Shown here piece by piece: positions 19,134 to 32,433 of a DNA stretch of 64,000 bases. The position numbers and the translations under genes are program-made. The notes beneath the pieces were generated by a model that searched no databases, was not told where the DNA came from, and saw only the letters and a list, made by a program, of their open reading frames with translations. Numbering within the stretch: the stretch's first letter is position 1; every line of letters starts with the position of its first letter. This stretch comes from Kitagawia praeruptora (Eukaryota > Streptophyta > Magnoliopsida > Apiales > Apiaceae), in NCBI GenBank assembly GCA_037693485.1, contig CM075348.1, forward strand, positions 32,172,501-32,236,500. Direction: 5' to 3'.

Positions 19134-21846
19134 ACTAGTTAATATCTGAGGTTTGCTCTTTAATAATTTACAAGTGATTATCTTTGTAAATATTTGTTAT
19201 TAAAATCACTTGTATAATTATTTTATCAACTTAAAATCTTGCTTGTTAATTCTCAAATCATTGTCACTATCTTCTTAATATATTCCTACTTACTTCTTTT
19301 AATTTTAGAATATTTTAATTTTCTTTAAAAATATTTTTCTCAAATTTTACAAGTTGAAATTAGTGAGAAATCTATTTTTGTTGAAAATTACTTTTGAATA
19401 TTTGTGTTGATTTAATAAGTCATATTTTCTTTTTAAATGGTTTTCTATAAGAAAGTTATTTTATTAAGAAAATATATAGATTTATTAATTTACTACAAAT
19501 ATTTATGTAAATAGTTAATAGTTTATTTAATATTTTGTAGTGTTTGTCCTTTTGTTATTAATGTTTGATTTCGTAAAAAGGATAACCTATGGTATTTTTA
19601 TTATTTTCTATTTAGCTATTTTTAAGTAATTTTATTGTTGTAAATATTTTCATAAATTATTTTCTTTTATTTCTAATATTCTGTAAATATTATTAATACA
19701 GTTATTTTTTTTAATAAAAAAAAAATAAAAAAAATTGTATCTTTCTTTTGTTTTTAGTTTTCATTTTATATAATTTTTATGTATATTATTTCTTATAGTT
19801 GTATATTATTTTTCATGTGTATATAAAAAGTTTGTATAGTTTTTCAGTTTAGTCACTATACTTTCAAAACTTACAAACAGCCTGTACTTCGTTCTTTTGT
19901 ACTTCTTCTGTTTAACACACACATATCATGCTGTTTTAACTTCTAATCTTTGTTGTGTTGTTGTTATTAACAGAATTTCGTATATAGGAACATTGTTGGT
20001 ATCAAAATGGTATATGTCAATTCAATTGTTTAGGAACAAACGTTTGATTTTCAGGTTCTAACAATTGGAAGACAAGACCTAACAAGTGTTAACAAGTGGT
20101 AACAGTTGGTATCTAACATACAGGATCTAAAACATGATAAAATAGTTTTGTTTGTATTGGTTTAAACATTAACATTCATTAATTTGATTAATATTTATTG
20201 TTAATTGGATTTTTGTTTATGTTTTTGTTTAGTAAAATCTGCTCAAGATCTTTATATTTCATAACTCAAAATTTCTTTCTACAGATGTGATTGCTTACAT
20301 TGTAAATCTTTTGAAATCACAACTGTATATCATTCTATCTCTATTGCTCATATTCTGTGATGCAGGTTCATCTAAATGGAGTTTTGTTTTCTCACATGAT
20401 TAGTCATGAGGTTGTAAACCCAACAACTTTTATCCCAGACTACAGTCAAATTCAAACACATTCTATCTTACACCCTAAAAGGAAGTTACCTATCAGACTA
20501 AAGGTCACCAGGGAGTAACTGCACATGATGCAGCAAATAAGGATGTGTGGGATATTCAGTTGGAGAGTCACTACCTTATACACTAACCAAAATATTCCAT
20601 ATACACAAAGTGAGAATGCACACACTAAGGATGAATTGACGGAAACCTGTAATTCAACCATTTGACGGTTAGGATTATAAGTTAAAGGTTCTTTAATGAA
20701 CTAAGTGTCTTCACAGACATTAGAAGGAAATCTTGATCTCAATGCTAAATTAAATAGATCATTGTTTACCTTCCCAGAATTCAAATCTGGAACCTTTAAA
20801 AGGGAAATTAGCAACTTGTAGATTATGACTCAGATTCGTCTGACGAGTCTAACGAGGATTTGGGATTTGCGAACTCCCATTGCACCACCACTGACCTCTC
20901 TTGAAGGGGCTAGGGTGATTTTTCCTTGCAGGTACACTAAAGGATGTTGGAGCTATGAGTGATATGAGTGATACACCAGTGAGTAAGAGTGTAAACACAG
21001 AGAGAAGTGAGACACTCAACACAAATGAGTGGAGAGAAGAGTGAAACACTTGTGAGGTACACTAAACACTATCACACACTCACAGTGAGGAAGAAAATGA
21101 AACTTCCTTTCTAACAATGAACTCTATAATTGGTACAACTACTTTGTCAACTAGTTGATTGGAGGATTCCTCAACTAAGGGGGAGAAGTAAAGAGGTACA
21201 AGAAAAAGGAGAGTAGGTTAGAAAGGGGGAGCTTTTACAGATTGTGCTTAGGAAGAGAAGCAAGTACAGATTGTGCTTAGGAAGAGAAGCAAGTCAAGTT
21301 ACTAAGGGGGAGCCTTAGATGGAAAAGAAAGGGGAGATTCAGTTGAGAAGAAAGGGGAGATATAAGGAGAAGATTACATTACAATACTATTCTATTAGTC
21401 TTTTAATGTACTATGTATAAAGGCTAAGTGGAGGAGTAGTAGATTTCCCAGAAGTTTTAGAAATGGTATTGATTCACCATTTTCTACATAGTAGGAACAG
21501 TTATTTTTCTTAAGTGAAAAAAGCTGTGTCAGAGAAGGGAAGTGATTGCAAATCGAACTGCTGATAAACACCAATGTAAGATGTGAAGGATTATCAGGCA
21601 GAGATATGAAGAATCAGAAATGAAGATGAGTTATCTATTGAAGATCAGTTCAGTGCTAGAGGAACAATCATCTATCATTTCATCAACTGAGGATTCTGGA
21701 ATTGTTAAATTTAAACCAGAGAAATTTTTTTTATGTACTATTTGCTAAGCTCCTAAATGCTTAATCTTTTTCTTGTTTAAGTGAGTTAGTTGAGTTATCC
21801 TCTAGGTATTTGCTTGTTATTGTCTAACAAACAAATAGGGGGAGAT
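19134..21846 (+). other. Copia-2 3' noncoding region with six polypurine tracts
   Basis: Between pol and the 3' LTR there is 2.7 kb without a convincing frame. Many Sireviruses carry an env-like gene here, but I see none. The first 700 bp are very AT-rich. Polypurine tracts lie at 21177, 21222, 21304, 21328, 21351 and, directly before the LTR, 21837-21846. Confidence 0.85.
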
Positions 21847-23754
21847 TGAAAGGCATATGATGTAGCCTATTTGTATTTCGAGGATACAACTCAACTTAAA
21901 CAAGATTGTAATAGTTAATAGTATATAGACTGTCACAAGGAATCTCAGATTGTATTATCTGTCAGAAGAAAAAGATCAAGATCAATCTACAGACTTGAAG
22001 ATTTACTACATTGAAAGAAGCTCAGTCATCTGATCAAGCCTCGGTGGAGTATTCGTTAAGAAGTGGATTCATTTAAAGTGACAGAGATTTCAAAGTGACA
22101 GAGACAGTACAGAAGATTAAAGAGAGAGAGGAGAAAACAAAAGGAACCAGTTTTTAAAGTCAATATATGAAGAACAGTCATTGCGGTTAGTCACTCATGA
22201 ACCAGACAGTACATCGAGTGTCAACATTTAACAGTGGTTGTTCATCATTAATTTCAGTGGTTCAAGCTATCAAGACTGGTATGTGAGAAAATCATTGTGC
22301 AAGCAACAGAAGTGCTAAATTAATTAACCACAAGGATTTTACTATCAAGTGAACTGGCTACGAGGAAAAAGAATTATCATAAAGAAATTCTAAGTGATAT
22401 ATTCTTAATGCTGAAACCCCGGTTTGAATTGTTGTATTTTTTGCTAAGCAAAAGGAGTCCGGTTTCACATCCTCAAGAGACCGCAACATACACCTGGATG
22501 GGTTATGAGAAAATAGAATTATCACAAGAATATTGAAAGTGATATATTCTTAAAGCTGGAATCCCGGTTGGAATTGATGTATTTTTTGTTAAGCAAAAGG
22601 AGTCCGGTTCCAGACGCTCAGGAGACCGCAGCTTAGAGCTTAAGGATTTATTTATATTAATAAATAATTTATTTAATTAAAAAATTATATTTATAAATAT
22701 CTAATAATATTAGATATTTATTTTTATAATTTCTGAATTAAATTAATTATTTATTAATAAAGATTATAAGCTGTGCGGATTAAAAAGCATTTCTACGGGA
22801 CATAATTCATTTAATTTTGAAAAAGGTGGCAAGTCATTTGATTTGTTTATAAACAGAGGCGTGAGTTATGGTTGAAAAGAAAAGTGGCCAGGTTTAGTCT
22901 TTAAGTCATGACAGTGTAAACAGCTAAGTCATGATAGTACAAACTGGTAAGTCATGACAGTTCAAACTGTTAAGTCATGACAGTGTAAACAGCTAAGTCA
23001 TGATAGTACAAACAGTTAAGTCATGACAGTTCAAACTGTTAAGTCATGATAGTTCAAACTGTTAAGTCATGACAGTTCAAACTGCTAAGTCATGATAGTT
23101 TAAATTGTTAAGTCATGACAGGCTAGTCATGGTAGTATACACGCTAGTCATGACAGTGTATCCTTAGTCATGACAGAAGAAGCTAAGTCATGATAGCATT
23201 ACTGATTACATTATCATGACTAACTAGTCATGATAAGTCAAGTGACCAAGTTGATTAAAAAGAGTCAGTAGCTTTATTTTGATAAAAGGACCAGGCGGCT
23301 ACAACAACAACACACACAGACATACACGAGACTTACAGATAGAAAAGGAAGAACAAAACATATCATCTCTCTCATCTTTCAAGCTCAAATAAATTGCCAT
23401 AAATTCTTGAGTTCTTTGTATCAAAAATTGTATCCATTGGAACTTAATTATTTGTGACTTGTGTACTACTAGCGAATTAAGTTTCCTAGTTTTTGAATTG
23501 ATATCTTGATTTTTATTAACTAAATTAGAAAAGTTCATGTTGAATTTTCTAATTAGTTATTAATTTCTTGATAATCACTTGTACTGATTTTGTAACACCC
23601 ATCAAGTTAATATATTGTTATATTCAACTTGAAATTTGTGTTATTTTATTCCGCACAAATTTGTTTGAATTAAATTTTATTTAAAGGACAAATTTGGAGA
23701 AAATGATATAGATTGTATTCAACCCCCCCTTCTACAATCTTATCGGACCTAACA
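21847..23754 (+). repeat. Copia-2 3' LTR
   Basis: Starts TGAAAGGCATATG and ends CGGACCTAACA. Same length as the 5' LTR and, apart from the sixth base, no difference was seen by eye, including the palindrome array and the AT-rich foldback. Confidence 0.95.
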
Positions 23755-23759
23755 GGAAT

Positions 23760-24560
23760 TTAAATAAATATTCCAAGAATATTTATTAAATCAATAATAA
23801 TTAAGAAATATGATTAAATCATAATATTGCTCGTAAGTAATCCTCGAATAAATATATAGAATCATTTACTAAATAACTCTCTTCTTTAAATGAATATTCA
23901 ATATAATATTCATTAATTAAATAAAATCAAATAAATATTTAAAATAATATTCACTAATTAAATCAAACCTTAAATGAATATTTGAAAATAATATTCATTT
24001 AATAAATAATATTCTCTATGAATAGCAAAATAATATTCTTTTCGTAATCAAAACTTTAAAGGAATATTCGAAGCAATATTCCTTAAGTAAATAGAACCTC
24101 AAATGAATATTTTAAAATAATATTCATCAATTACATAAAATCTTAAATGAATATTCAAAATAATATTCATTTAATAAATAAATCCCAAATGAATATTCAA
24201 TAAATAATATTCTAAATGAATATCCAAATAATATTCATTTAACAAATAATATTCTAAATAAATATCCAAATGATATTCATTTAGTAATCAAAACCTTAAT
24301 ATTCGAGATAATATTCCTTGAGTAATTAGAACTTCCAAAGAATACTTTTAAAATAATATTTATCATTTACATAAAACTTAAATGAATATTCGAAAGTAAT
24401 ATTCATTTACTGAATAGAATTCCAATGAATATCAAAGTAATTATTCATTAAATAATTAAACTCTAATGAATATTCAAAAATAATATTCATCTAATATTCC
24501 TCGACTGAGATAATACTCAAATAACATTTCTCGAAAGATTTCCAAGTAGTTGATACTTTT
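23760..24560. repeat. Degenerate GAATATT-type repeats in the gypsy-type left LTR
   Basis: The stretch is built from loosely repeated blocks such as AAATGAATATTC and AATAATATTC, with spacing of 30-50 bp. It matches about 33855-34650 in the right LTR. No protein coding is inferred. Confidence 0.75.
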
Positions 24561-27540
24561 ATGGAAATATAAATAATGTTTAATAATTACACTCCTCCAA
24601 ATGAATACTACTCTGTCGCTGGATTCCCTCCGGGTTTCCACGACTATCTATATATCACAAAATACCGACTCCCGGTCTTATGTTTAAAGAATGGATATCA
24701 TACGCCCTTCACTAAGGGTCTTAACAAAGCAATCCTGCTTTTAACTGATAATCTGTATCTAGTCTATAAGCCAATATCAATTCAGGGAACAAGTATTCCA
24801 ATAGACTTTGAAAACAAGCATGCGTTCTATGGCATATGTATAACAACAATCGTATATATTATCACAACAACAGTTCCAAGGTATTGGAAACTTGCCTGGC
24901 AATCCTGTAGGGGTAGTGTGCCTCGTGTCAATCCGGTGATCTATAAATAGTCACAATAACCGAGGTCAATCACTTAACACTTTTTAAACGGCTAAATATA
25001 ACTTAACTTAAGTCGAAACACGTTTTCAAATTATCTCGTTAGGCAAACCCTAACATAACTCGTATTAATACCGTTATGATCCGACACTCGAATCCATCCA
25101 TAATGTCGGATCTTTTGTATATCTCACTTAATCATTTATGGCCTCGTTCTTTGCAGCAATATGTTGTCTTGATAATTCTTAACAAGTTTCATGTTTTAGT
25201 CGACTCGAGATTCCTCTTTTTAATCTAGCCAAAATGGGTGGCCAAAGTAGTACCCCTAGAGTTGACTTTTCTGAGAATTACTATTCCGTGACTCGCACTT
25301 CAACACTTTTAATAAATCACTGGAAACGTATTTAATTACGAAACCACTTTTAAAATCATCTTTGGTATTTGTAATATTTATCATAAAATTTCCAATTCGA
25401 AGCCACGGGTCTAGATAGGTGAAATGTATTTTTGAAGTTCAGTCAACTACGGATCTTTACTATTCACACCTCTTTCACTAAAACGTTCATAACTCGGTAA
25501 CCGTTAACTAAAATGACGCACCGTTTTCGCGTACATGATCTAGAGAATGTCTAGAAGGTAGCTAACTCAAAGTTCAACTTAGGTCAGAAGATTAAATTTT
25601 CGTATTTTGCCAAAACAGGGCAGTAGCAATTATACGAATAGTGCTTCCCCCGAAAAGGGCTTCTTCGTATTTAACCTTGATTCGAACATTTTTATAAAAT
25701 CGAAAAGCAATCCGTTTGACATGTGGTTTTCTTTAACACCTTATTTATGACCTCTAATATTTAATTATCAAGATTCGCCACTGAATTAATCACGTTAAGG
25801 GGATTCAATTTCAGTTACGAACTCGCAGTTATGGTTTCGAACCACTTTTAGTAATTTGACCATATCTCCTAAACCGTAAGTCCATTTGTTTCGATTCTTT
25901 TTCCAAAATGATCTACGACTCGAGATCTAAGAGGGTGTGTCCTTTATTCATCAAAGTCATAAATTTATCTCAACTTATATGCACGAATTTTAAGGTTTAA
26001 CGAAATTTCGGCATTACGACGGCTATAAATCGAACGTTCCAAAATTTGTTTCAACTCAACCAAGCCACACCGGGAATTCATACATCTTATACACATGATA
26101 ATCAACTTAACAAGTCCAAAACATCTCACTTTACCAACATGATTATCATATCTCTTAAATCAACAAATCAACTACATAAGCATGCTTTAATCATCACCAT
26201 AATCATACTAATCTAAAAACTCATCAAGAACATCATTAAACTCAAAGTAAGAGCTAGGGTTTTGGTGAGATATACCTTCCATGGAGTGGGTAAAGACCTT
26301 GCTAAGCCTTGTATAGTCCTTGTATATCCTTAACCAAGCTTAGATCATCCAAGAAATCAAGAAAACAAAGATTTGTTCTTGAAAGTTACTATTCACCCTA
26401 GACTTTGAGGATTTTATTGAAAATGGAAAAAGTGGTGTTTGAGGCTAATATTTTTAGGGTATCATTTTTATGAAATATAGGACCTATGATAAAAGTTTAG
26501 AGATCAAACAATGGTGGGAAGAGGGATTTTGATTCTTGAATTTGTGAAATAGCCGAATGGGCTTAAGGAAGGAAAATGGTGGAGTTGTTTGGCTTGCTTG
26601 GTCTCATCCTTGTCCAAAATGAATTATTGTGGAAATATCTAGCATAAAGTGACTTTAATAAAGTGGTGTGATCATCTCTTGCATTATCATGTGCCATGTG
26701 TTAGTGTTTAATGGTGTGGATGATAAGATTAAGCTAACTAGTTGGTTTGATTGCTAAGTATGTTAGTTACTCATGTAACTACTTAGTTCCTTGGCATTAT
26801 CCACTTGCACATGCATGCACCTTGGTTCTCTGCTTGTCCTTTGTCCGATTATTGCTAAATTTGATTGATCGTTTGGAGGAATATCTCAAGGATTTCTAGT
26901 TAGGGTTTTACCGGAAACCTTCTTAATAATAATATTACCATTTCCATCTTTCATTATAATCCTTCAATTAATATTCCTCAAATATTAATTATTAAATCCT
27001 TAATCTATCAATGTCTAGGGAAAAACTCGGAGAAAATAAAAGTACTGTTTTTCAGAATCTGACAGTCTTTACATACACTTATTTTCCCCTCGGATCACTA
27101 ATACGGACTCAGAAATTCATTCCGGGTACTTCTATATAGTGTCGTCTCATAATATTCTTATTTCCATCAAAAACACTATTCATCACTTATTCTCTTTTTA
27201 GTCCTGGTACTTAGAAAATATCTTTGTGCTTCCTCGAGCGTTCCTTAACTCTTTCATGGAACCTCCGTACTTGTAACCGATATCGATCTGGATGATATAA
27301 GGGTATCTATTTCTCTCTAGGGAATCTTATCTTAACTTTCTAGGAGATAGATTATTCTAATCTAAGTTATCACCCAATAGCATCCTTCAGGACATATAAC
27401 CTTGGAATCTATATCCTTTCATTATTCATTCATTAAAACCAGTATTACATTGTAGTTGTAACCACTGCTCACTCTTACAGCAGTACATAATAAAAAGTTT
27501 TAATTTTACCCAAAAATCTGGGTTTTTACAGTCTCCCCTC

Positions 27541-27553
27541 CTTAAAAGGATTC
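27541..27553 (-). other. Polypurine tract of the gypsy-type element
   Basis: On the minus strand AAGGAGGGGAGAC lies immediately before the 3' LTR, where plus-strand synthesis is primed. Confidence 0.75.
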
Positions 27554-30500
27554 CGTCCCGGAATCAGGTAGAAGACAATTGGGTACTCGTTGGTTATTTC
27601 GCTTTCCAATTCTCTGGTCGATCCTTACACATTCCAATCTTTCTAAAGCACATCGTACTGGTGTTACAATACACCCTTTATCCGTTCTACCAATTCTTTG
27701 ATACTTTCGTACAACACATTACCTGGGTTATGCTCTTACCCAGTCATATACTATTTTCCTTATTGGTACGTGCAGTGACTTCGGTATCACTATCGCGCTA
27801 CGAATTCGAAGATAACCTTACTCGTACTTCGTTCCTGATCGCTTTTACCTTCGCAATCTGGATCTATATATATTGAAGTGGAAAAATTTATTGAGAGATC
27901 ACTATGATCAATGAACATTTGTTATATTGCATAGTTAGTACAGAAGGGGGCCAGCCTTTAGTACTTGACAAGCAATTAAACAATTAATGGCATTCCACTT
28001 AGACTTCTATCACACAGACAGATCGTCACGTAGCAGTACCTCCCCTCATTAAAGGGTTGTTCTCTTCAATTCAGAAGAATATGAATAAGTGAGAAGAAAA
28101 GAAAAGAATTTCAAGGATTTGTAGAAAATTTTTCTTGATTGCAAAATATCATACTTGGAATTTACCCCTGAACTATAGAGGTTTGTCAAGGAAGAAAAAA
28201 GTCGTAATCGTAATCAATACTATTTTATCGTAATCTCGTGTGTCAACGCATTCTCGATGTTCTGTCCATCTTTCTATGGACCATCATATCCTAATCAGTA
28301 TTTCAAATATCATGTCATTCCAAAATTTAAACCATCCGAAACAAACCTGGATGATTTCTCTAACTTAGATTCAATTTCGACCCTTCCACAGTCGTTATCA
28401 TCTAATTCCGTAGAAAATCACCACTACATTATTGTGGTCCATGGATAAATCATCATCATTTATCATTTACGTAGGGCTTTAATAGCTAGACATACGGGTT
28501 TCATGATTTGTCAAATCACAACTCTCTTAGGAAGACAGAATAATCACTATTCCTTACCCATAAGGAATACTTCCTGAACTTGATACAGATATCACATGAA
28601 GAAGATAGAATTGCAGAAGAGCTTCAAGCATTGCAGCTAGGATAGGTTGAGGAGATTATTAATCGCATATCTCTAGTTGAAGACTGGAAGCTCAACGTTT
28701 TACTTAATCACTTTCCAAATCTCGTTAATCCTTACTACAGGGATACCTTTTAGCATCACGAATCTTTAACTTCATGTACTCTATCTTGTTTGCACATAAA
28801 TACATCAACAATAACTTTCTTGTCATTCATCATCATGCCATTTAGCTTATCAGTATTTGTACCATCTCTGTTTCTGGTCATCTACTACCAATTCATTGTT
28901 ACTTAACTCCCCCTCTCTCTTTCCAAAGAAAAGGCGAGTCTCTTGGGGAATTTGGTCTGGCCTGTCGTAGAGCCTCCTAATGTCGGTAATGTGCTACCGG
29001 CAACATCAGGAATCGAATCTTTACTTAAACTATTCTTATAGTTGATACTGGCACAATAATCAGACGGAATGTAACTTCATCTACCACATTATGACCACCA
29101 AGGTCCTTTACATTATCATCCTATCTCTTTAGTATGAGCATGTATACTTACTCCCTTATACTTAAAGTGTCGGCCACCTCATTGGCCTTTCCTGAATATA
29201 ATATTTTCTTGAAATCAATATTTTCTGGATCTATTCCAACTCAGGGTGGAAGTATCCTCCCTTGAACTTTGCTAGATGCGAGAAAACATATTCCAGTCTT
29301 TTTCCAAAAATCATTGCTTCCACTTTTCTGTGGGAACTTTATCACGGTTACTCCCAATCATATCTAGGATATTTCCTATCTCAGTCCTTTCTTATTTTAG
29401 GAAAATCTCAACCTTATTGGTTCAATCCATACTTGCTCATGGTTTCATACATGCTTTATCTGGCCTTATGGTTACTATGTCATACATTCCTTACCAAACT
29501 TCCCTTTTTAAGTTCAGAACATTACCTCTTCCCTTATAGGGTTTCTTAGGTCATCCTCATCATTCCTCCTGTATCTTCTGGGTATAGGGTATATCAAACA
29601 TCCTTAATCAATTCTATAACAATTCTGTCTATGTACTTTTCAAGACTCCTTTCCACAAATCCTTATAGGTTATTGATACCTTGGTCGATTCAACTTATAT
29701 TATCTGATTTCATAATGTCTTTATTAGGGGTGATGCTATCCTTTGTGCATCCTCCAGGGTTCATTTTAATCTATGGACCTTCTATCCCCAATTCTATTTT
29801 CAAGGAATACTTACATCCTGCACTTGGCAATTCAATCATATATCCTTAATAAGGGTCTCTTTTCAATCATTCCCCTCTTGATAATCTATAGGTAGCTTAA
29901 TGCTAACCTCTTCTTTCAAATGAATGCCGGTCTACATGACCTCCCAAAAGACAACATATGTCTACCTGCTCTTTCTTACAGGACTTGGTAATGGTAGCAA
30001 GGATGTTCTGGAAGATATTGGTCGAGTTCAACGTGAATCTCTTAGTACCTATTGGTTCTATCAAAGATATTAGTTTCATATAAAAATTTTTGCATCATAC
30101 TGAGCAATCTTTGGCCATTTCTATGCACTTAGATTCATCATCTGTCCATTGCATTTATGATATCCTAACATCAGGTGTCTCAACTCACCATACTTCTAAT
30201 CTTACTCGGAATCTGGTCAATCATATACACATGAATCATTTTACTTTATATAAAAAAGCTCTCGCGGTCGACGCTTGGTTAGAAGCAACCCCGCTTTGTC
30301 CTTACATTGCTGGTTCAGTCACTTGATAATCCTTAGTGACTTGGCCCCAACTGGTCATGCTAAAATATGTGAGTTTAGGGGTCGGCTAATAGCATTACTT
30401 TTCTAGCAATTGCTGGCATAGTGCCTTCTACTTTGATACCTCTTGATCTTTTCAAAACTTTACTCCATATAAGTCTCAATCGACTTCTTGGTACCGTCTC

Positions 30501-32417
30501 CGGTCACCTTTCCTTTACTTTTATTCTCTCAGCTATTCTTATCAATTTCACGTGCCACAAAAACTTAACACTTCTAGCGTAACAACCTTTTCATTTAAGT
30601 CAATCTCGGAATTTCTCAGTCCGACTTGTTTCTTAATTACATTTCCCTTTTTCCGTCCAATCTCAACTTCATAATTTTTTTTATTTTTTTATTTTTTTTA
30701 TAATCAATTGTAATAATCGGGGTCTGCCTACCAGCCCGCATAGCGGCTACCCTACCCAATCCATAGGGTTCGCTCCAGTTTCCACTCTCTTCAATGACAT
30801 CTTTTGATAATCAGAAAGACAAGGTTTGCTAAATTTGTCAAATTCCTTTCCAGGATTTGGGAAATTTCAGTCAATCTATCCACCCACTGGTAACATTAAG
30901 AAGATCCATTTCAATACCCGAAGAATATTTCTAGGAACATCCAAGCGGGTGGAACCATAAATAATTATAATATCGAAATGATTAACTTAACGTTGGGAGT
31001 TTAACCATTGAAAAGAAACCAAATATATACCTTCCCTATGAGGGAAATCAAAAGTTTCCAACTAAAACATGCCACATCTTCCCGATACATATTCATCCTA
31101 ATAATCGATACTACCGAATACCGGTCTTTCTAACAACTAGTTTCAGAAGGAACACTACCGTCGGGGTTAGTCATTCCACAAAATTGGCACTACCAAGGCC
31201 ATCTGAATCTGGTGAACCGTGTTGTTCAAGTATATTCGAGATTACGCTGCCGAACTATATAAGCACAATGCCTAATCTGGTATGAGATGCATCATAATAT
31301 ATCCTAATGTTCTCCTTCTTCCATTTAGGCAACCCAACGCTGGGTTGCCACCAATTTCATCTTTTAGCTCTAGGAAGATTTCCTCCCGTTTTTTTTCTGC
31401 CTATTCAACTTCTTAGTCCTTTGTTGGTGTGGTTGACCTCTCTCGCCTGAAACTGCCTTTAAATCGGCGGGGTCCACCAACACTACTCACTTATTGATCG
31501 CATGTCCTAAAAACGGAACTTCAATTGCCCGAACTCATACTCAGAGAACTTGGCAGACACTTACTTCTTTTAGGTCTCATCTAAAATATTTTTCCGTTAT
31601 CTCTTAACCACTAATCGTATCACCCAATCCATTTATTGAATGGACATTTCACTGAGTGAAAGCACTTTGTCAATCTCAACTTAACCTCATAATTTATAAT
31701 CCACGAAGTCTGCCTTCTCATGGCAAATTACCATTGACAATATTCACCTTAATCCATTAATCCGAAGATATGGCACTTGCTGTCTATATCTTAACTGTTC
31801 TTGGGGACTCTGCTCCCCATCCTATATCAATGTCTTTATTAATCATGCATCATTCTAACTCCATTCTCATTAATCTGAAAGTCTCCAAGGATTCTTACCT
31901 ATCCTTACATAAGGTCTTGAGTAATTCCTAAAATCCATCTTACTTGCTAGAACTTCATCCGGTAGTCCGGCTATGAATCCAATATGCCTCTTTAATTCCA
32001 TTAACAATATCTCAGTTCTTTACACTCATTCCTCTGAGCACTATATCTTAACTCTCACAGTCTTTCGGGTTACAGCCCTCATTTCCTCAGGGGTAATTCC
32101 TCATACTCAACAGGATTCCCTCCCTCTGCTGGAACCCTTTCCAGGTCCTTAGTCGGGTACTTTATCAAATTCATAATCCGATTGCCTACATACAATAAAG
32201 CATCATCGTACTACTGCTCATACACCTCAAGGTCTATCGCTTTACTGGTCGACACGGGAACGAACTAAATTACTATCATGATACATAAGAGTTCCCATAA
32301 GGGTTTTATATGTCGGTACTACATTAAGTAGTCCGACTATGAACTTGGAAAGAGTTCTTATTATCTTAATGAATTTATTATTTTAACGTCGCAGCATCTC
32401 TGGGGTTTATAACGTAC

Positions 32418-32429
32418 TCTCTGATACCA
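32418..32429 (-). other. Primer-binding site of the gypsy-type element
   Basis: Minus strand TGGTATCAGAGA begins four bases after the right-hand LTR end. It matches the complement of initiator methionine tRNA apart from the last base. This fixes the element's orientation. Confidence 0.85.
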
Positions 32430-32433
32430 TTTC

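Larger units (their letters stand above)
11474..23754 (+). mobile_element. Copia-2: full-length, apparently intact Ty1/copia retrotransposon (12,281 bp)
   Basis: Two 1,908-bp LTRs, a primer-binding site, open gag and pol frames, a 2.7 kb 3' noncoding region with six polypurine-type tracts, and the duplication GGAAT on both sides (11469-11473 and 23755-23759). By eye the LTRs differ at one base (the sixth, A against G). Long LTRs, palindromic LTR repeats and multiple polypurine tracts fit the Sirevirus group as I recall it from published descriptions, but no tree was made. It is inserted in the left LTR of the gypsy-type element. Confidence 0.96.
6128..27540 (-). repeat. Gypsy-type element, 3' LTR (left), split by two later insertions
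   Basis: The LTR exists in three pieces: 6128-6711, 10636-11473 and 23760-27540. Together they align along their length with the right LTR at 32434-37548. The gaps are a reverse-oriented solo LTR and Copia-2, each flanked by its own 5-bp duplication. The third piece keeps a 78-bp stretch (27088-27165) that the right LTR has lost. Confidence 0.9.
27541..32433 (-). pseudogene. Degenerate internal region of the gypsy-type element (pol remnants)
   Basis: No minus-strand frame of 60 codons or more is present. At about 31490-31580 the minus strand still shows a recognisable Ty3/gypsy RT segment: an AKFS followed by FGQ and a GHAI block, similar to the end of the RT palm/connection region. Stops and frameshifts surround it. 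I could not place gag, protease or integrase with confidence. The region is rich in pyrimidine runs on the plus strand, including a T-rich tract near 30677-30710. Confidence 0.65.

Noticed and set aside
19134..21846. An env-like gene in Copia-2
   Set aside because: No frame longer than about 70 codons and no signal peptide or membrane segment was found.
12926..23538. Identical 79-codon minus frames at 12926-13165 and 23299-23538
   Set aside because: They are antisense to the leader region of the Copia-2 LTRs and are identical only because the LTRs are.
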